A stretch of 16,508 bases of DNA. It comes from Bacillota bacterium. GTDB lineage: Bacteria; Bacillota; Clostridia; Acetivibrionales; DTU013. Of this stretch, positions 1-6,061 are shown one piece after another. The translations under genes were made by a program, and so were the position numbers. The DNA lies in NCBI GenBank assembly GCA_023411715.1, contig JAEYOM010000106.1:1-16508 (forward strand). The letters run 5' to 3'. How positions within the stretch are numbered: the first letter of the stretch is position 1; each line of letters opens with the position of its first letter. The notes under the pieces are model-generated. The model did no database searches, was not told the origin of the DNA, and saw nothing but the letters and a program-made list of their open reading frames with translations.

Positions 1-291
1 CTTATGGGTTTTGTTGTTGAAGCTTTTCCGATCATGGTATTCAAGAAGCAGATGGCAGACGGTACGCGTAGAATCATGGAAATTGTCGAAGCGACCGGCA
101 TTGTGGATGGCGTTATTCGGGCGGACACTCTTTATCGGTTCGATATTGAAAAACAGCAGTACTTACAAGAAGGTACGATATCTGATTGCTTGGCGCAGCA
201 GCTATTAGATGATGGTGTTAATAAAAAAACGCTTTCGCGGTTTTGCCCGAAAGACTTTTTCAAAAATACAGAAAGGAGGAAAGCGATATGA
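1..291 (+). CDS. CpaF/TadA-like secretion ATPase, C-terminal fragment (5' end outside window)
   Basis: The reading frame is already open at base 1 and ends at TGA 289-291, so only the last 96 codons of a larger gene are present. The fragment carries a stretch (AFPIMVF...DGTRRIMEIVEATG) typical of the C-terminal part of CpaF/TadA-type T2SS/T4SS ATPases, which power Tad (Flp) pilus assembly from the cytoplasmic face of the membrane. Walker A and B and the Asp/His boxes lie upstream of the window and cannot be checked. The stop overlaps the ATG of the TadB gene in an ATGA junction, so the two are translationally coupled. The identity rests on the tail sequence plus the TadB and TadC genes that follow. 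The family is well supported; the exact subgroup (chromosomal tad or conjugative-element version) is inferred. Confidence 0.8.
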   Translation, partial: LMGFVVEAFPIMVFKKQMADGTRRIMEIVEATGIVDGVIRADTLYRFDIEKQQYLQEGTISDCLAQQLLDDGVNKKTLSRFCPKDFFKNTERRKAI

Positions 292-1208
292 TGCAGTTTA
301 AGGTGCTGGGCGCGATACTTATGATCCTTGGATTGTTCCTCGTATTCCGTGTTGACCCGGTTAACTTTATCAGCTTACTGATGAAACCGTGGCAGAAAAG
401 AAGGGCAATGAAAGATCGTATCAACAGGATTATTGGGAAATCGCCATCGAGACTGCGGCAAATGTTCAGCAATAGCAAAGAAATGCTTGAATCGTCAAAC
501 ATGGGCGGAGATTTAAGGCGGTATCAGCTAAGCTCAGTGCTGTTGGCCGTTGCCGGTGTGTTGATCGGCACGGCTATAGACAATATCATGGCCGCAATCG
601 TTTTGGCATTGGGTATGGCCGTTATCCCGGTTATATATATTCAGCTTAAAACAGGCATTTATATACGGAACCTTAATGAATCCATTGAAACGGCACTGTC
701 AGCGGTCACCAGCGCATACGTACAGTCTGGAGATTTGATCGATTCGGTTAAATCGTCACTGAAGGCCATTCCCGCCCCTATGGACGATATATTCCGTAAA
801 TTCCTCGTTGAAGTTGAAATGATCGACAGCAATGTGGTACAGGCCCTATATAACATGGAAAACCGTGTAGACCGTCGTCATTTCAAGGAATGGTGCGCAG
901 CGGCGCGGATCAGCCAATCAGACCGTGAAATAAGGTACACCATGCCCGGTATTGTGGAGCGCCTGAGCGAATACCGTCAGATACAGATGGAAACGGACAC
1001 GGCCATGCGCAGGATGTACACTGACTATGGGCTTATGGTTGTGATTATTTTTGGCATGATTCCCGTCATGGCCATGATTATGCCAGGATGGTTTGATGCG
1101 TTGATGAACACAGTAGCTGGTAAGATCTCATTGTCGGTCGTGCTTCTTATCATGTTTCTTTGCACAATCGGCGTTGTCATTACCAACAGGCCGATTGATG
1201 CGGATTAG
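288..1208 (+). CDS. TadB-like inner-membrane platform protein (T2SS F family)
   Basis: This 306-residue protein resembles TadB, one of the two polytopic platform proteins that couple the TadA ATPase to pilin polymerisation. An N-terminal membrane helix lies at about residues 5-21, a helical pair at about 80-118 and two C-terminal helices at about 246-268 and 280-300. Between them is a cytoplasmic domain of about 125 residues of the T2SSF type. The frame stays open further upstream, but I chose ATG 288 because AGGAGG at 274-279 sits 8 bases before it and the start overlaps the upstream stop as ATGA. TadC follows after 11 bases. Length and topology are normal for the family. The start at 291 is also possible and would change the protein by one residue. 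Confidence 0.85.
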   Translation: MMQFKVLGAILMILGLFLVFRVDPVNFISLLMKPWQKRRAMKDRINRIIGKSPSRLRQMFSNSKEMLESSNMGGDLRRYQLSSVLLAVAGVLIGTAIDNIMAAIVLALGMAVIPVIYIQLKTGIYIRNLNESIETALSAVTSAYVQSGDLIDSVKSSLKAIPAPMDDIFRKFLVEVEMIDSNVVQALYNMENRVDRRHFKEWCAAARISQSDREIRYTMPGIVERLSEYRQIQMETDTAMRRMYTDYGLMVVIIFGMIPVMAMIMPGWFDALMNTVAGKISLSVVLLIMFLCTIGVVITNRPIDAD

Positions 1209-1219
1209 GAGGAATCAAC

Positions 1220-2107
1220 ATGGTAATATACATTCTGCTGCTTTTTGGCGCGATATTGCTTACATTGGGGCTGTATCACATAACAGGTGTTATTCTCGTA
1301 TTACCATCAGGAAATACGAAAACGGTATTCAGGCAGCTTTTCGGCAAAAGGACTTTTAAACAGAAAATGCACGAAAAGCTTGTTCTCCCGTTGGCAAAGG
1401 CAATTTCAAAGATGATCCGTATTTCAGAATACAAAAGGCGACGATGGAAAAGCGACTTGCAACGGGCAGATATTAAAAAAACGCCGGAGCTTTATATCAG
1501 CGAAAACCTGTCAAAATCGGTATGGATCGGTGCGGCAGGTTTTTTGTTTGTACCTTTGGGAATGCCGTTTATCACCATCCTGCTTATCTTATTAGCTTTT
1601 ATGTTCTATCGGAAGAACAGCGGCAAATTAAAGGATCATATCGCGAAGGTGAATCAAGACATTGAAGCGGAGCTGCCCCGCATGGTTGAGACGCTCAATT
1701 ATACCTTGAGCGAGACGAACGACCTTCTTAAGTTTTTTGAGCGGTATAGGAGAGTGGCCGGAGCCGCAATGGGCAAGGCGCTGGATCGGTTGATCTTCAA
1801 CATGAAAACAGGCAATACCGAAGACGCCCTGCGCGAATTTGACAGAACCCTCGCTATTCCGCAGATCACAACACTGGTGTCAACATTGATTGGCATCACG
1901 CATGGCATCGATCAAAGGACAACATTGATCGTTTTGGAAAAAGAATTTCGTTCCCGACAGCGGGAACAGTTGCACAGAGAGATTGATAAACGCCCGGGCA
2001 AGGTGAGATTGGCAAGCGTCATCATGGTTTTTGGAATGGTCATATTGATGCTTGTGCCGTTGATCGTCATGGTTGTTCGGACACTCAGCGAAACAGGCGT
2101 TTTATAA
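1220..2107 (+). CDS. TadC-like inner-membrane platform protein (T2SS F family)
   Basis: This 295-residue protein is the second F-family platform protein of the Tad system and is expected to pair with TadB under the ATPase. It has an N-terminal membrane segment (about residues 3-28), a basic cytoplasmic stretch, a hydrophobic hairpin (about 101-130), a T2SSF-type domain (about 140-260, with an ELPRMVETL motif near its start) and a C-terminal membrane helix (about 264-290). ATG 1220 is preceded by AGGAGG at 1207-1212. The order ATPase-TadB-TadC-pilin is the usual tad order. It could be named a generic type II secretion F-domain protein, but the adjacent second copy makes TadC the better reading. 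Confidence 0.82.
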   Translation: MVIYILLLFGAILLTLGLYHITGVILVLPSGNTKTVFRQLFGKRTFKQKMHEKLVLPLAKAISKMIRISEYKRRRWKSDLQRADIKKTPELYISENLSKSVWIGAAGFLFVPLGMPFITILLILLAFMFYRKNSGKLKDHIAKVNQDIEAELPRMVETLNYTLSETNDLLKFFERYRRVAGAAMGKALDRLIFNMKTGNTEDALREFDRTLAIPQITTLVSTLIGITHGIDQRTTLIVLEKEFRSRQREQLHREIDKRPGKVRLASVIMVFGMVILMLVPLIVMVVRTLSETGVL

Positions 2108-2143
2108 CAGCCTAAAATAAAAAAAATATAAGGAGAAAGAATT

Positions 2144-2413
2144 ATGTTCAGATCATTAAGCATGAAAGCAGAAGAAAAAGCAATACGGATGAAAAATTTT
2201 ATTTCATCCAAATCGACTCAGGTCAAATCGTTCCTGAAACAAAAATCGGGCGAGGGGTTATTCACGGATGTCGTTTTTGTTGTTGTCATCGTGGTGGTTG
2301 TGGGTGCAATTGTATACGGTGTCATACAGCTGTTTTTCCCCGACATTATCACAGGCGTGATGGAAAAGGTGCAGGATGGTATTGATGGCATCGATATGTT
2401 TGACGGCAATTGA
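2144..2413 (+). CDS. Flp-like single-helix pilin candidate
   Basis: This 89-residue protein has a charged N-terminal half (residues 1-38), a very hydrophobic valine-rich helix (about 39-65) and a short acidic tail. That is the layout of a small Flp/Tad-type major pilin or of the small membrane proteins that replace it in clostridial tad-like clusters. The GEGLF segment before the helix could be a prepilin processing region, but it is not a textbook Flp site (Gly followed by a Glu-Tyr pair in the helix). AGGAG at 2131-2135 lies 8 bases before ATG 2144. Its position directly after TadC fits a pilin. The leader of about 38 residues is longer than the usual Flp leader, so a non-pilin membrane subunit remains possible. 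Confidence 0.6.
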   Translation: MFRSLSMKAEEKAIRMKNFISSKSTQVKSFLKQKSGEGLFTDVVFVVVIVVVVGAIVYGVIQLFFPDIITGVMEKVQDGIDGIDMFDGN

Positions 2414-2431
2414 TGAAAGGAGCTGATTTAA

Positions 2432-3130
2432 GTGTCAACGAATGCGGAACCAGCTACAATTGAAGACCTTGCAGCAGCTATCGACGAGTTTTCCTATGAC
2501 TATGATACATATGGATACAAAGATGCTTGTGACGATAGAGAAGCGGCTCTTGCGGAAATAACCGCTAGTATACATAGCGGTAATGTTGATTATCTTGAAG
2601 ACTGGCTGGCGGGTATAGTCAGAGAAAAAGACTCAAACAGTATGAGAGCATTGAAACTTTTAGACTGTTTGATAATGCAGAAACAGCAAGGACTTCTTGA
2701 GCAGTTTCAAAACATCCCTGGCGATGCATACGCTATATTTCAGCTCAAGAACGACGAAGATCTCCATGATCTACGCTTTTCTTCTCTGAGTTATGTGCAG
2801 GCAAGTGGCCGCACGGTTAAGTGCGAAAACTACAACTTGGTATATATGAATCAGCTGAAAGCCACGGGGAGCACATCGGACAAGCTGGACGTGCTATATT
2901 ATCGTTTCAACATCAGCCGTCCAAATGATTTTCGGGGACATAGCTTATCTGTGAGTGATATTATTGCGTTCAAGCAGAACGGGGTTGTGTCATGCCACTA
3001 TGTTGACAGCATGGGTTTTGAGGAGCTGCCGAGTTTCCTGCCGTTGAAGGAGCTATCTGTCTATGAGACTGAGAGCACCAAACATGAGGAGCCGAGACGT
3101 CAAAAAGACGGATTGGAATTGGACAGATAA
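2432..3130 (+). CDS. YodL-domain protein of the conjugative-element type
   Basis: This 232-residue soluble acidic protein starts at GTG 2432, with AAAGGAG at 2417-2422 about 9 bases upstream. The second half (about residues 95-210) carries the YodL-type signature: an FQLK start, a YxLVYMNQL strand, RFN followed by a Pro-x-Asp-Phe turn, GHSLSVSDI, and YVDSMGFEELPSFL at the end. In my knowledge of the family, such domains occur in proteins of integrative and conjugative elements of clostridia, often attached to other large modular proteins. The first 90 residues resemble the short acidic helical segment often found before that domain (a DREAAL...I...DYLEDWL pattern). Its function is unknown. 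It sits in the tad-like operon and is followed by a terminator. It contributes the main evidence that this cluster belongs to a mobile element. Confidence 0.75.
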   Translation: MSTNAEPATIEDLAAAIDEFSYDYDTYGYKDACDDREAALAEITASIHSGNVDYLEDWLAGIVREKDSNSMRALKLLDCLIMQKQQGLLEQFQNIPGDAYAIFQLKNDEDLHDLRFSSLSYVQASGRTVKCENYNLVYMNQLKATGSTSDKLDVLYYRFNISRPNDFRGHSLSVSDIIAFKQNGVVSCHYVDSMGFEELPSFLPLKELSVYETESTKHEEPRRQKDGLELDR

Positions 3131-3139
3131 CTAATTTAC

Positions 3140-3180
3140 AAAGCTGCCAGCCACCACTGGCAGCTTTAAACCTTTTTTTA
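3140..3180 (+). terminator. Rho-independent terminator inside the tad-like cluster
   Basis: There is a perfect 11-bp stem, 3140-3150 pairing with 3157-3167 (AAAGCTGCCAG against CTGGCAGCTTT), with a 6-base CCACCA loop and a run of seven T at 3173-3179. It falls 9 bases after the YodL gene stop and before the DUF4320-like gene, so it divides the cluster into two transcription units or reduces read-through into the minor pseudopilins. Confidence 0.85.
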
Positions 3181-3215
3181 ATTATCATTATATTAATGAG
3201 CGAAAGGAGTAACCA

Positions 3216-3650
3216 GTGTTGAAAAAAAGGATAGCAAATTTGTTCCGGGATAAATCCGGCGGCATGTATGTGGATGTTATTTTGGGACTGATGATATTAA
3301 TCATCATTACGGCAGTTATGGTCACATTGTTTCCAGCGTTCACGCTTGCACAAGAATTGAATCAGACTGCCCGGATGGCCGCGCGCGTGGTTGAGGTAAC
3401 CGGATGTGTGGACGAAGAAGTCGAAGAAGTTCTATATAGCTCATCCAACATGGTACCGGATAGCGTTGAATGGGAGGTTGATTATCACAATGAAATTGAC
3501 CGCACCATTCAGCTCAAAGATACTTTTACTGTAGTTTTAACGAAGGATGTGCCCATAACCATCATGCAGCCAACGTTTGGGCCGCCTATTCAAATAACCC
3601 TCACGCTACGGGCTGATGCATCAGGGGTGTCGGAGGTGTACTGGAAATGA
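3216..3650 (+). CDS. DUF4320-like pseudopilin / membrane-anchored secretion component
   Basis: This 144-residue protein has a basic N-terminus, a single membrane helix (about residues 20-42) preceded by an SGGMYVDV motif, then a short extracytoplasmic domain (NQTARMAARVVEVTGCVDEEV...). The arrangement matches the DUF4320 family as I know it, a small protein carried in tad-like clusters of Firmicutes and pilin-like in layout (type II/IV pseudopilin fold presumed). AAAGGAG at 3203-3209 precedes GTG 3216, and TTG 3219 is an equally good start. Its stop overlaps ATG 3647 of the following microprotein as ATGA. The role as a minor pilin is an inference from neighbours and topology. Confidence 0.7.
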   Translation: MLKKRIANLFRDKSGGMYVDVILGLMILIIITAVMVTLFPAFTLAQELNQTARMAARVVEVTGCVDEEVEEVLYSSSNMVPDSVEWEVDYHNEIDRTIQLKDTFTVVLTKDVPITIMQPTFGPPIQITLTLRADASGVSEVYWK

Positions 3651-3733
3651 ACAGCATTTCTATAATTCTGTGTGTTGTGATCGTTACTATCGCGTTTTAT
3701 GTTATGGAGGTGAACAGAAAATGTTCTCGTTGA
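3647..3733 (+). CDS. 28-residue single-helix membrane microprotein
   Basis: This is a very short frame from ATG 3647 to TGA 3731-3733. The product is almost entirely one hydrophobic helix (about residues 3-20) followed by a short tail with one acidic and three basic residues. Three things support it as a real gene: its ATG overlaps the upstream stop as ATGA, a strong GGAGGTG at 3632-3638 lies 8 bases before it, and it fills the otherwise unexplained gap of about 70 bases between the two pseudopilin genes. It overlaps the next gene by 13 bases. It could be a tiny pilin-like subunit or a small membrane partner of the Tad platform. The alternative is a coincidental frame whose only purpose is to couple translation of the downstream gene. 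Confidence 0.5.
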   Translation: MNSISIILCVVIVTIAFYVMEVNRKCSR

Positions 3734-4203
3734 AGCGGTTCCTTGGCTCTAAAGACGGAAACATGACGTTCTTGTCAATCATACTCTTTACGGTGATTAT
3801 TTTTGTAGCGCTGGCCGTGTTCACATGGAGCGTCCTTTATACGAACTATTACGGTGCGCAGATGACGATGGAGCGATCAATGAATAGCGCCGTGGAACAG
3901 TTTTTGAACAGCTATGAGGTCAAAGACGCTGTTGCCCTTGTCGATCCCGAAGCGATGGATGATTTAATCGCTGATAACATGATAGACAACGGCCTGACTG
4001 CCCAAGGTGACGGATATGAGCTGCTTAAAAACGAGAATGTCGTATACAGTATCACAGGCGTTGAGATATCTGGAACGGATGAATACGTGACCATTTCAGG
4101 TACATTTGAGATGAACATGCCTTGGGGTATGGCTAAAGGCATCGTGTGGAAGACGCCTGTATCGGCTACCAGCCGCCTTATGTTCATATCACGGGCTGAA
4201 TAA
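3721..4203 (+). CDS. TadE-like pseudopilin
   Basis: This 160-residue protein has a short basic N-terminus, a GNMTFLSIILF segment leading into one long membrane helix (about residues 16-40), and an extracytoplasmic domain of about 115 residues ending in a beta-rich stretch. This is the TadE/TadF-type minor pseudopilin layout. The frame is open from 3616, but ATG 3721 is the sensible start: GGAGGTG at 3706-3712 is 8 bases upstream, and the helix is then properly placed near the N-terminus. A prepilin peptidase remnant follows 10 bases after the stop. Family assignment rests on topology and context more than on clear motifs. Confidence 0.65.
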   Translation: MFSLKRFLGSKDGNMTFLSIILFTVIIFVALAVFTWSVLYTNYYGAQMTMERSMNSAVEQFLNSYEVKDAVALVDPEAMDDLIADNMIDNGLTAQGDGYELLKNENVVYSITGVEISGTDEYVTISGTFEMNMPWGMAKGIVWKTPVSATSRLMFISRAE

Positions 4204-4213
4204 GGAAAAATCT

Positions 4214-4659
4214 ATGGAAAACATATTATTCGTAAGCATCGTCATGGATGCTTTTTTCTTTTATTCGTTGTTTTGGGCGGCACTGACGGATATTAAGAAA
4301 AGGGAAATACCCAACGTGACTGCGATCATTATAGCGGCTCTAGGAGCCGTAGCAGCCGTTTTGAGCGAATCTGTTACAGAACACCTTCTAGGACTGGCTA
4401 TTGCCGTTCCTCTCGTTATACCCGGCTTACTAGGGCATATGGGCGGTGGAGATTACAAGTTGCTTCTAGGGACAGATTATACCTTGGACTTACAAAAAGC
4501 CTCTTAGCGGTCGTTCTGAGCGTTCCAGCGACAATTTGTGTGGTGGTCTATTTGCTGGTCAAAAAGATAACGCTCAAAAACGTCCGCATTCCACTTGCCC
4601 CGCTTATTGCTTTTGGGTGCGTGGGGAGTGTGTTTATAAAGTGGGGGTTATTGATTTGA
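4214..4659 (+). pseudogene. A24-family prepilin peptidase (TadV/CpaA-like), frameshifted
   Basis: The open part encodes an A24 aspartyl prepilin peptidase. Asp26 lies in TDIKKREIPN and Asp80 in the GGGDYKLL motif; these are the two catalytic aspartates of the family. After codon 87 the frame goes wrong and stops at 4505-4507. Adding one G next to position 4475 gives GTGLYLGLTKS and then a natural membrane tail (KSLLAVVLSVPATICVVVYL...) running to TGA 4657-4659, for a total of about 148 residues, the usual size of short TadV-type peptidases. The lesion is therefore a single-base deletion, or a sequencing or assembly error. If real, the truncated 97-residue product keeps both aspartates but loses the last membrane segments and is probably inactive. 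Pilins of this cluster would then need another peptidase. The start is ATG 4214 with a weak AAGGA. Confidence 0.8.
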
Positions 4660-4922
4660 AGAGAATTTACTTAAGAGATTTTAAGCTCGAAGGCTATGAT
4701 CCCTTCTATACACGATCAGTATTTTTCTATATCAAGCAAGTAGGGATTAACTCTGTATCATCCTTTGAAGAGATTGATAGCTTAAAAGTTGAGGTAAAAA
4801 AAGCAATGCTTTCAGACTCCTTGATAAGCGACAGAATTGACAAACATAAGATTATAAACAGATATTTTTCAGAGTTGAATATAGCTTTTAGAAGCTTAAA
4901 TAAAGAGACAAAACTACTTTAG
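4641..4922 (+). CDS. Hypothetical small protein
   Basis: This is a small, soluble, mostly helical protein that I do not recognise. GTG 4641 would give 93 residues. TTG 4656, which overlaps the restored stop of the prepilin peptidase as TTGA, would give 88. Both have weak ribosome binding sites, so I suspect translation coupled to the peptidase gene. The sequence is rich in Ser, Lys, Ile and Asp and has no membrane helix. Base composition is visibly more AT-rich than in the tad genes before it, suggesting a separate origin. The frame can be read upstream to 4536, but that part is the shadow of the peptidase tail. It is followed by a terminator-like hairpin. Confidence 0.5.
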   Translation: MGVIDLKRIYLRDFKLEGYDPFYTRSVFFYIKQVGINSVSSFEEIDSLKVEVKKAMLSDSLISDRIDKHKIINRYFSELNIAFRSLNKETKLL

Positions 4923-4961
4923 GTGCAAGGAAAAGGTAAAACTTGCGCCAATTTTATTTTA
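4922..4961 (+). terminator. Probable rho-independent terminator
   Basis: An 8-bp stem with one G-T wobble (GGTGCAAG at 4922-4929 against CTTGCGCC at 4942-4949) has a 12-base loop and is followed by AATTTTATTTT. It begins at the last base of the preceding stop codon and ends the transcription unit. The loop is long and the T-run is interrupted, so it may be leaky. Confidence 0.55.
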
Positions 4962-4977
4962 AGCATGGAGGTGTCAT

Positions 4978-5598
4978 ATGGGTAAAGCGATACATAGATT
5001 TGAAACCGGGGATGAGTGGGAGAGCTTTATAAAAGGCGGAGCGGTTCACCATGATAAAATTGCGGAATTGTGTTTGCCAAAACAAGCCCCGGTTGTCATA
5101 TCACAATCCTTATTTCATCAAATTCGAGTAATGGGTGAGTCCTTTGTGATTGTGAAGGTGAAAAAGGACAGCATAATGGAGATTGTATTAAAAGATAATG
5201 CCACAGCTATCATTAAACAGGGTAAAGCGGCTGCAAAAGGAGAAAGTACGGTTATCCTTTGTAAGAACAGTGCAGCACGTCTCACTAACAAAGCGACATG
5301 CTATGCCTTTGATGAAGCGGAGCTGACGGCTGATCAGAACAGCACAGCTTATTTATACAATGAGGCAAGCTGTATTATACGGGGAAAAGCTGTTGCATAC
5401 CTGGGTGACTACACGCATGGACAGTGTGAGGACGACGGCAATATCATAGATTTTGGCACAACAGGCCAAGTTTCTGCTATTATCCCTGCTACGGATGGTG
5501 TTCCGGCGACGCGAAATATTCAAGCCGGAGGCTGGCTATTAAAAAGAAAATATGAGAGAAAAAGACGCATGGCCGAAGGGTTAATTAATAAATTGTGA
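4978..5598 (+). CDS. Hypothetical protein with beta-solenoid-like repeats
   Basis: This 206-residue protein has GGAGGTG at 4967-4973 before ATG 4978. Between about residues 65 and 150 it has an irregular repeat of short strands with alternating small and hydrophobic residues (DNATAIIK, ESTVILCK, NSAARLTN, KATCYAF, NSTAYLY, EASCIIR, KAVAYLG). This is the look of a small beta-helix or beta-solenoid in which A, V, T and N recur at turns. Proteins with 'DNATV.A' repeats of this kind are frequent in phages and conjugative elements, with no established role. A basic C-terminus (KRKYERKRR) follows. There is no signal peptide or membrane helix. The function is not known to me. The stop overlaps the ribosome binding site of the next gene, so the two are likely co-expressed. 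Confidence 0.65.
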   Translation: MGKAIHRFETGDEWESFIKGGAVHHDKIAELCLPKQAPVVISQSLFHQIRVMGESFVIVKVKKDSIMEIVLKDNATAIIKQGKAAAKGESTVILCKNSAARLTNKATCYAFDEAELTADQNSTAYLYNEASCIIRGKAVAYLGDYTHGQCEDDGNIIDFGTTGQVSAIIPATDGVPATRNIQAGGWLLKRKYERKRRMAEGLINKL

Positions 5599-5609
5599 GG
5601 TGCATTTCC

Positions 5610-5798
5610 ATGACACAGCAACAAGTCATGATGATAATGAGACAACACGGCTTGTATGTAACGGCGCTGACTGATGACGGTCTTATAGGCCTAACTGATA
5701 ACAAGGGCAATGTTTATGATGTGGTGTTATGGGACGGCAATCATGTCATAGAGGACTGTAAGAAAAGTATGGCGCTGCTTGAATGGCTGGGATATTAA
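5610..5798 (+). CDS. Hypothetical 62-residue protein
   Basis: This is a small protein of unknown function. ATG 5610 is chosen because GTGAGGTG at 5595-5602 lies 7 bases before it. That binding site overlaps the previous gene's TGA stop, a sign of coupling. The sequence starts with MTQQQVMMIM and continues with short alternating strand-like stretches (LYVTALTDDGLIGLTDNKGNVYDVVLWDG), suggesting a small beta-barrel or SH3-like fold. Nothing resembling a DNA-binding helix pair is seen. It is followed directly by the structured region 5801-5917. Confidence 0.55.
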   Translation: MTQQQVMMIMRQHGLYVTALTDDGLIGLTDNKGNVYDVVLWDGNHVIEDCKKSMALLEWLGY

Positions 5799-5800
5799 TA

Positions 5801-5917
5801 GCCGACATAGGTTTGATAATGACACAAGCGGAAAAAGATGTGTCACTCGTTTTCTGTCGGCCGGGAGATCTCCTGAAGGTTATATTGGGTGACACATCAG
5901 TGTCGCCCCTTTTTTTA
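5801..5917 (+). promoter_or_regulatory. Structured RNA-like region with attenuator-type alternative pairing
   Basis: Three nested or competing elements are visible. An outer stem pairs GCCGACA 5801-5807 with TGTCGGC 5855-5861. An inner 7-bp stem pairs TGACACA 5820-5826 with TGTGTCA 5839-5845. A terminator follows at 5887-5908. The exact heptamer TGACACA occurs again at 5890-5896, inside the left arm of the terminator, so TGTGTCA 5839-5845 could pair with either copy; pairing with the second would open the terminator. A perfect palindrome GGAGATCTCC lies at 5864-5873. This could be a transcribed attenuator or small RNA, or a DNA recombination site. I do not recognise it as a named riboswitch. 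Confidence 0.35.
5887..5917 (+). terminator. Rho-independent terminator
   Basis: A 9-bp stem with one wobble pairs 5887-5895 with 5900-5908 (GGGTGACAC against GTGTCGCCC). It has a tight ATCA loop, followed by a run of T from 5910. It separates the small hypothetical genes from the recombinase unit. Confidence 0.8.
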
Positions 5918-6011
5918 TTGCCAAAAACTATGGTTAAAGGTGATAATTTCGATACTCCTAAAACGGCCATATAATGGGCTTAAAATCGTTGCCAAAAGTA
6001 TTACCAAAATC

Positions 6012-6043
6012 ATATTACCATTAAGTTATGTTTATGGTAATAT
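6012..6043. promoter_or_regulatory. Perfect inverted repeat upstream of the recombinase (operator or crossover-site candidate)
   Basis: ATATTACCAT at 6012-6021 is an exact reverse complement of ATGGTAATAT at 6034-6043, with a 12-base spacer. A further ATTACCA-type half site lies at about 5999-6006. Small serine recombinases bind paired half sites of this kind just upstream of their own gene and repress themselves. The right arm also includes TGGTAATAT, which could serve as a weak extended -10 element, so binding there would block transcription. The binding role is inferred from position and symmetry. Confidence 0.5.
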
Positions 6044-6061
6044 AGTTGTGGGGGTATTATC

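Noticed and set aside
4465..4510. Programmed ribosomal frameshifting in the prepilin peptidase gene
   Set aside because: There is no slippery heptamer at the break and no convincing downstream structure. A single-base loss explains the data more simply.
4536..4640. Extension of the hypothetical gene 4641-4922 upstream to 4536
   Set aside because: This stretch reads in another frame as the hydrophobic tail of the prepilin peptidase, which is the better explanation.
5783..5974. 63-residue open frame overlapping the end of the 62-residue gene
   Set aside because: It has no ribosome binding site and runs through the structured region and terminator 5887-5917. It looks like a chance frame over an RNA or recombination site.
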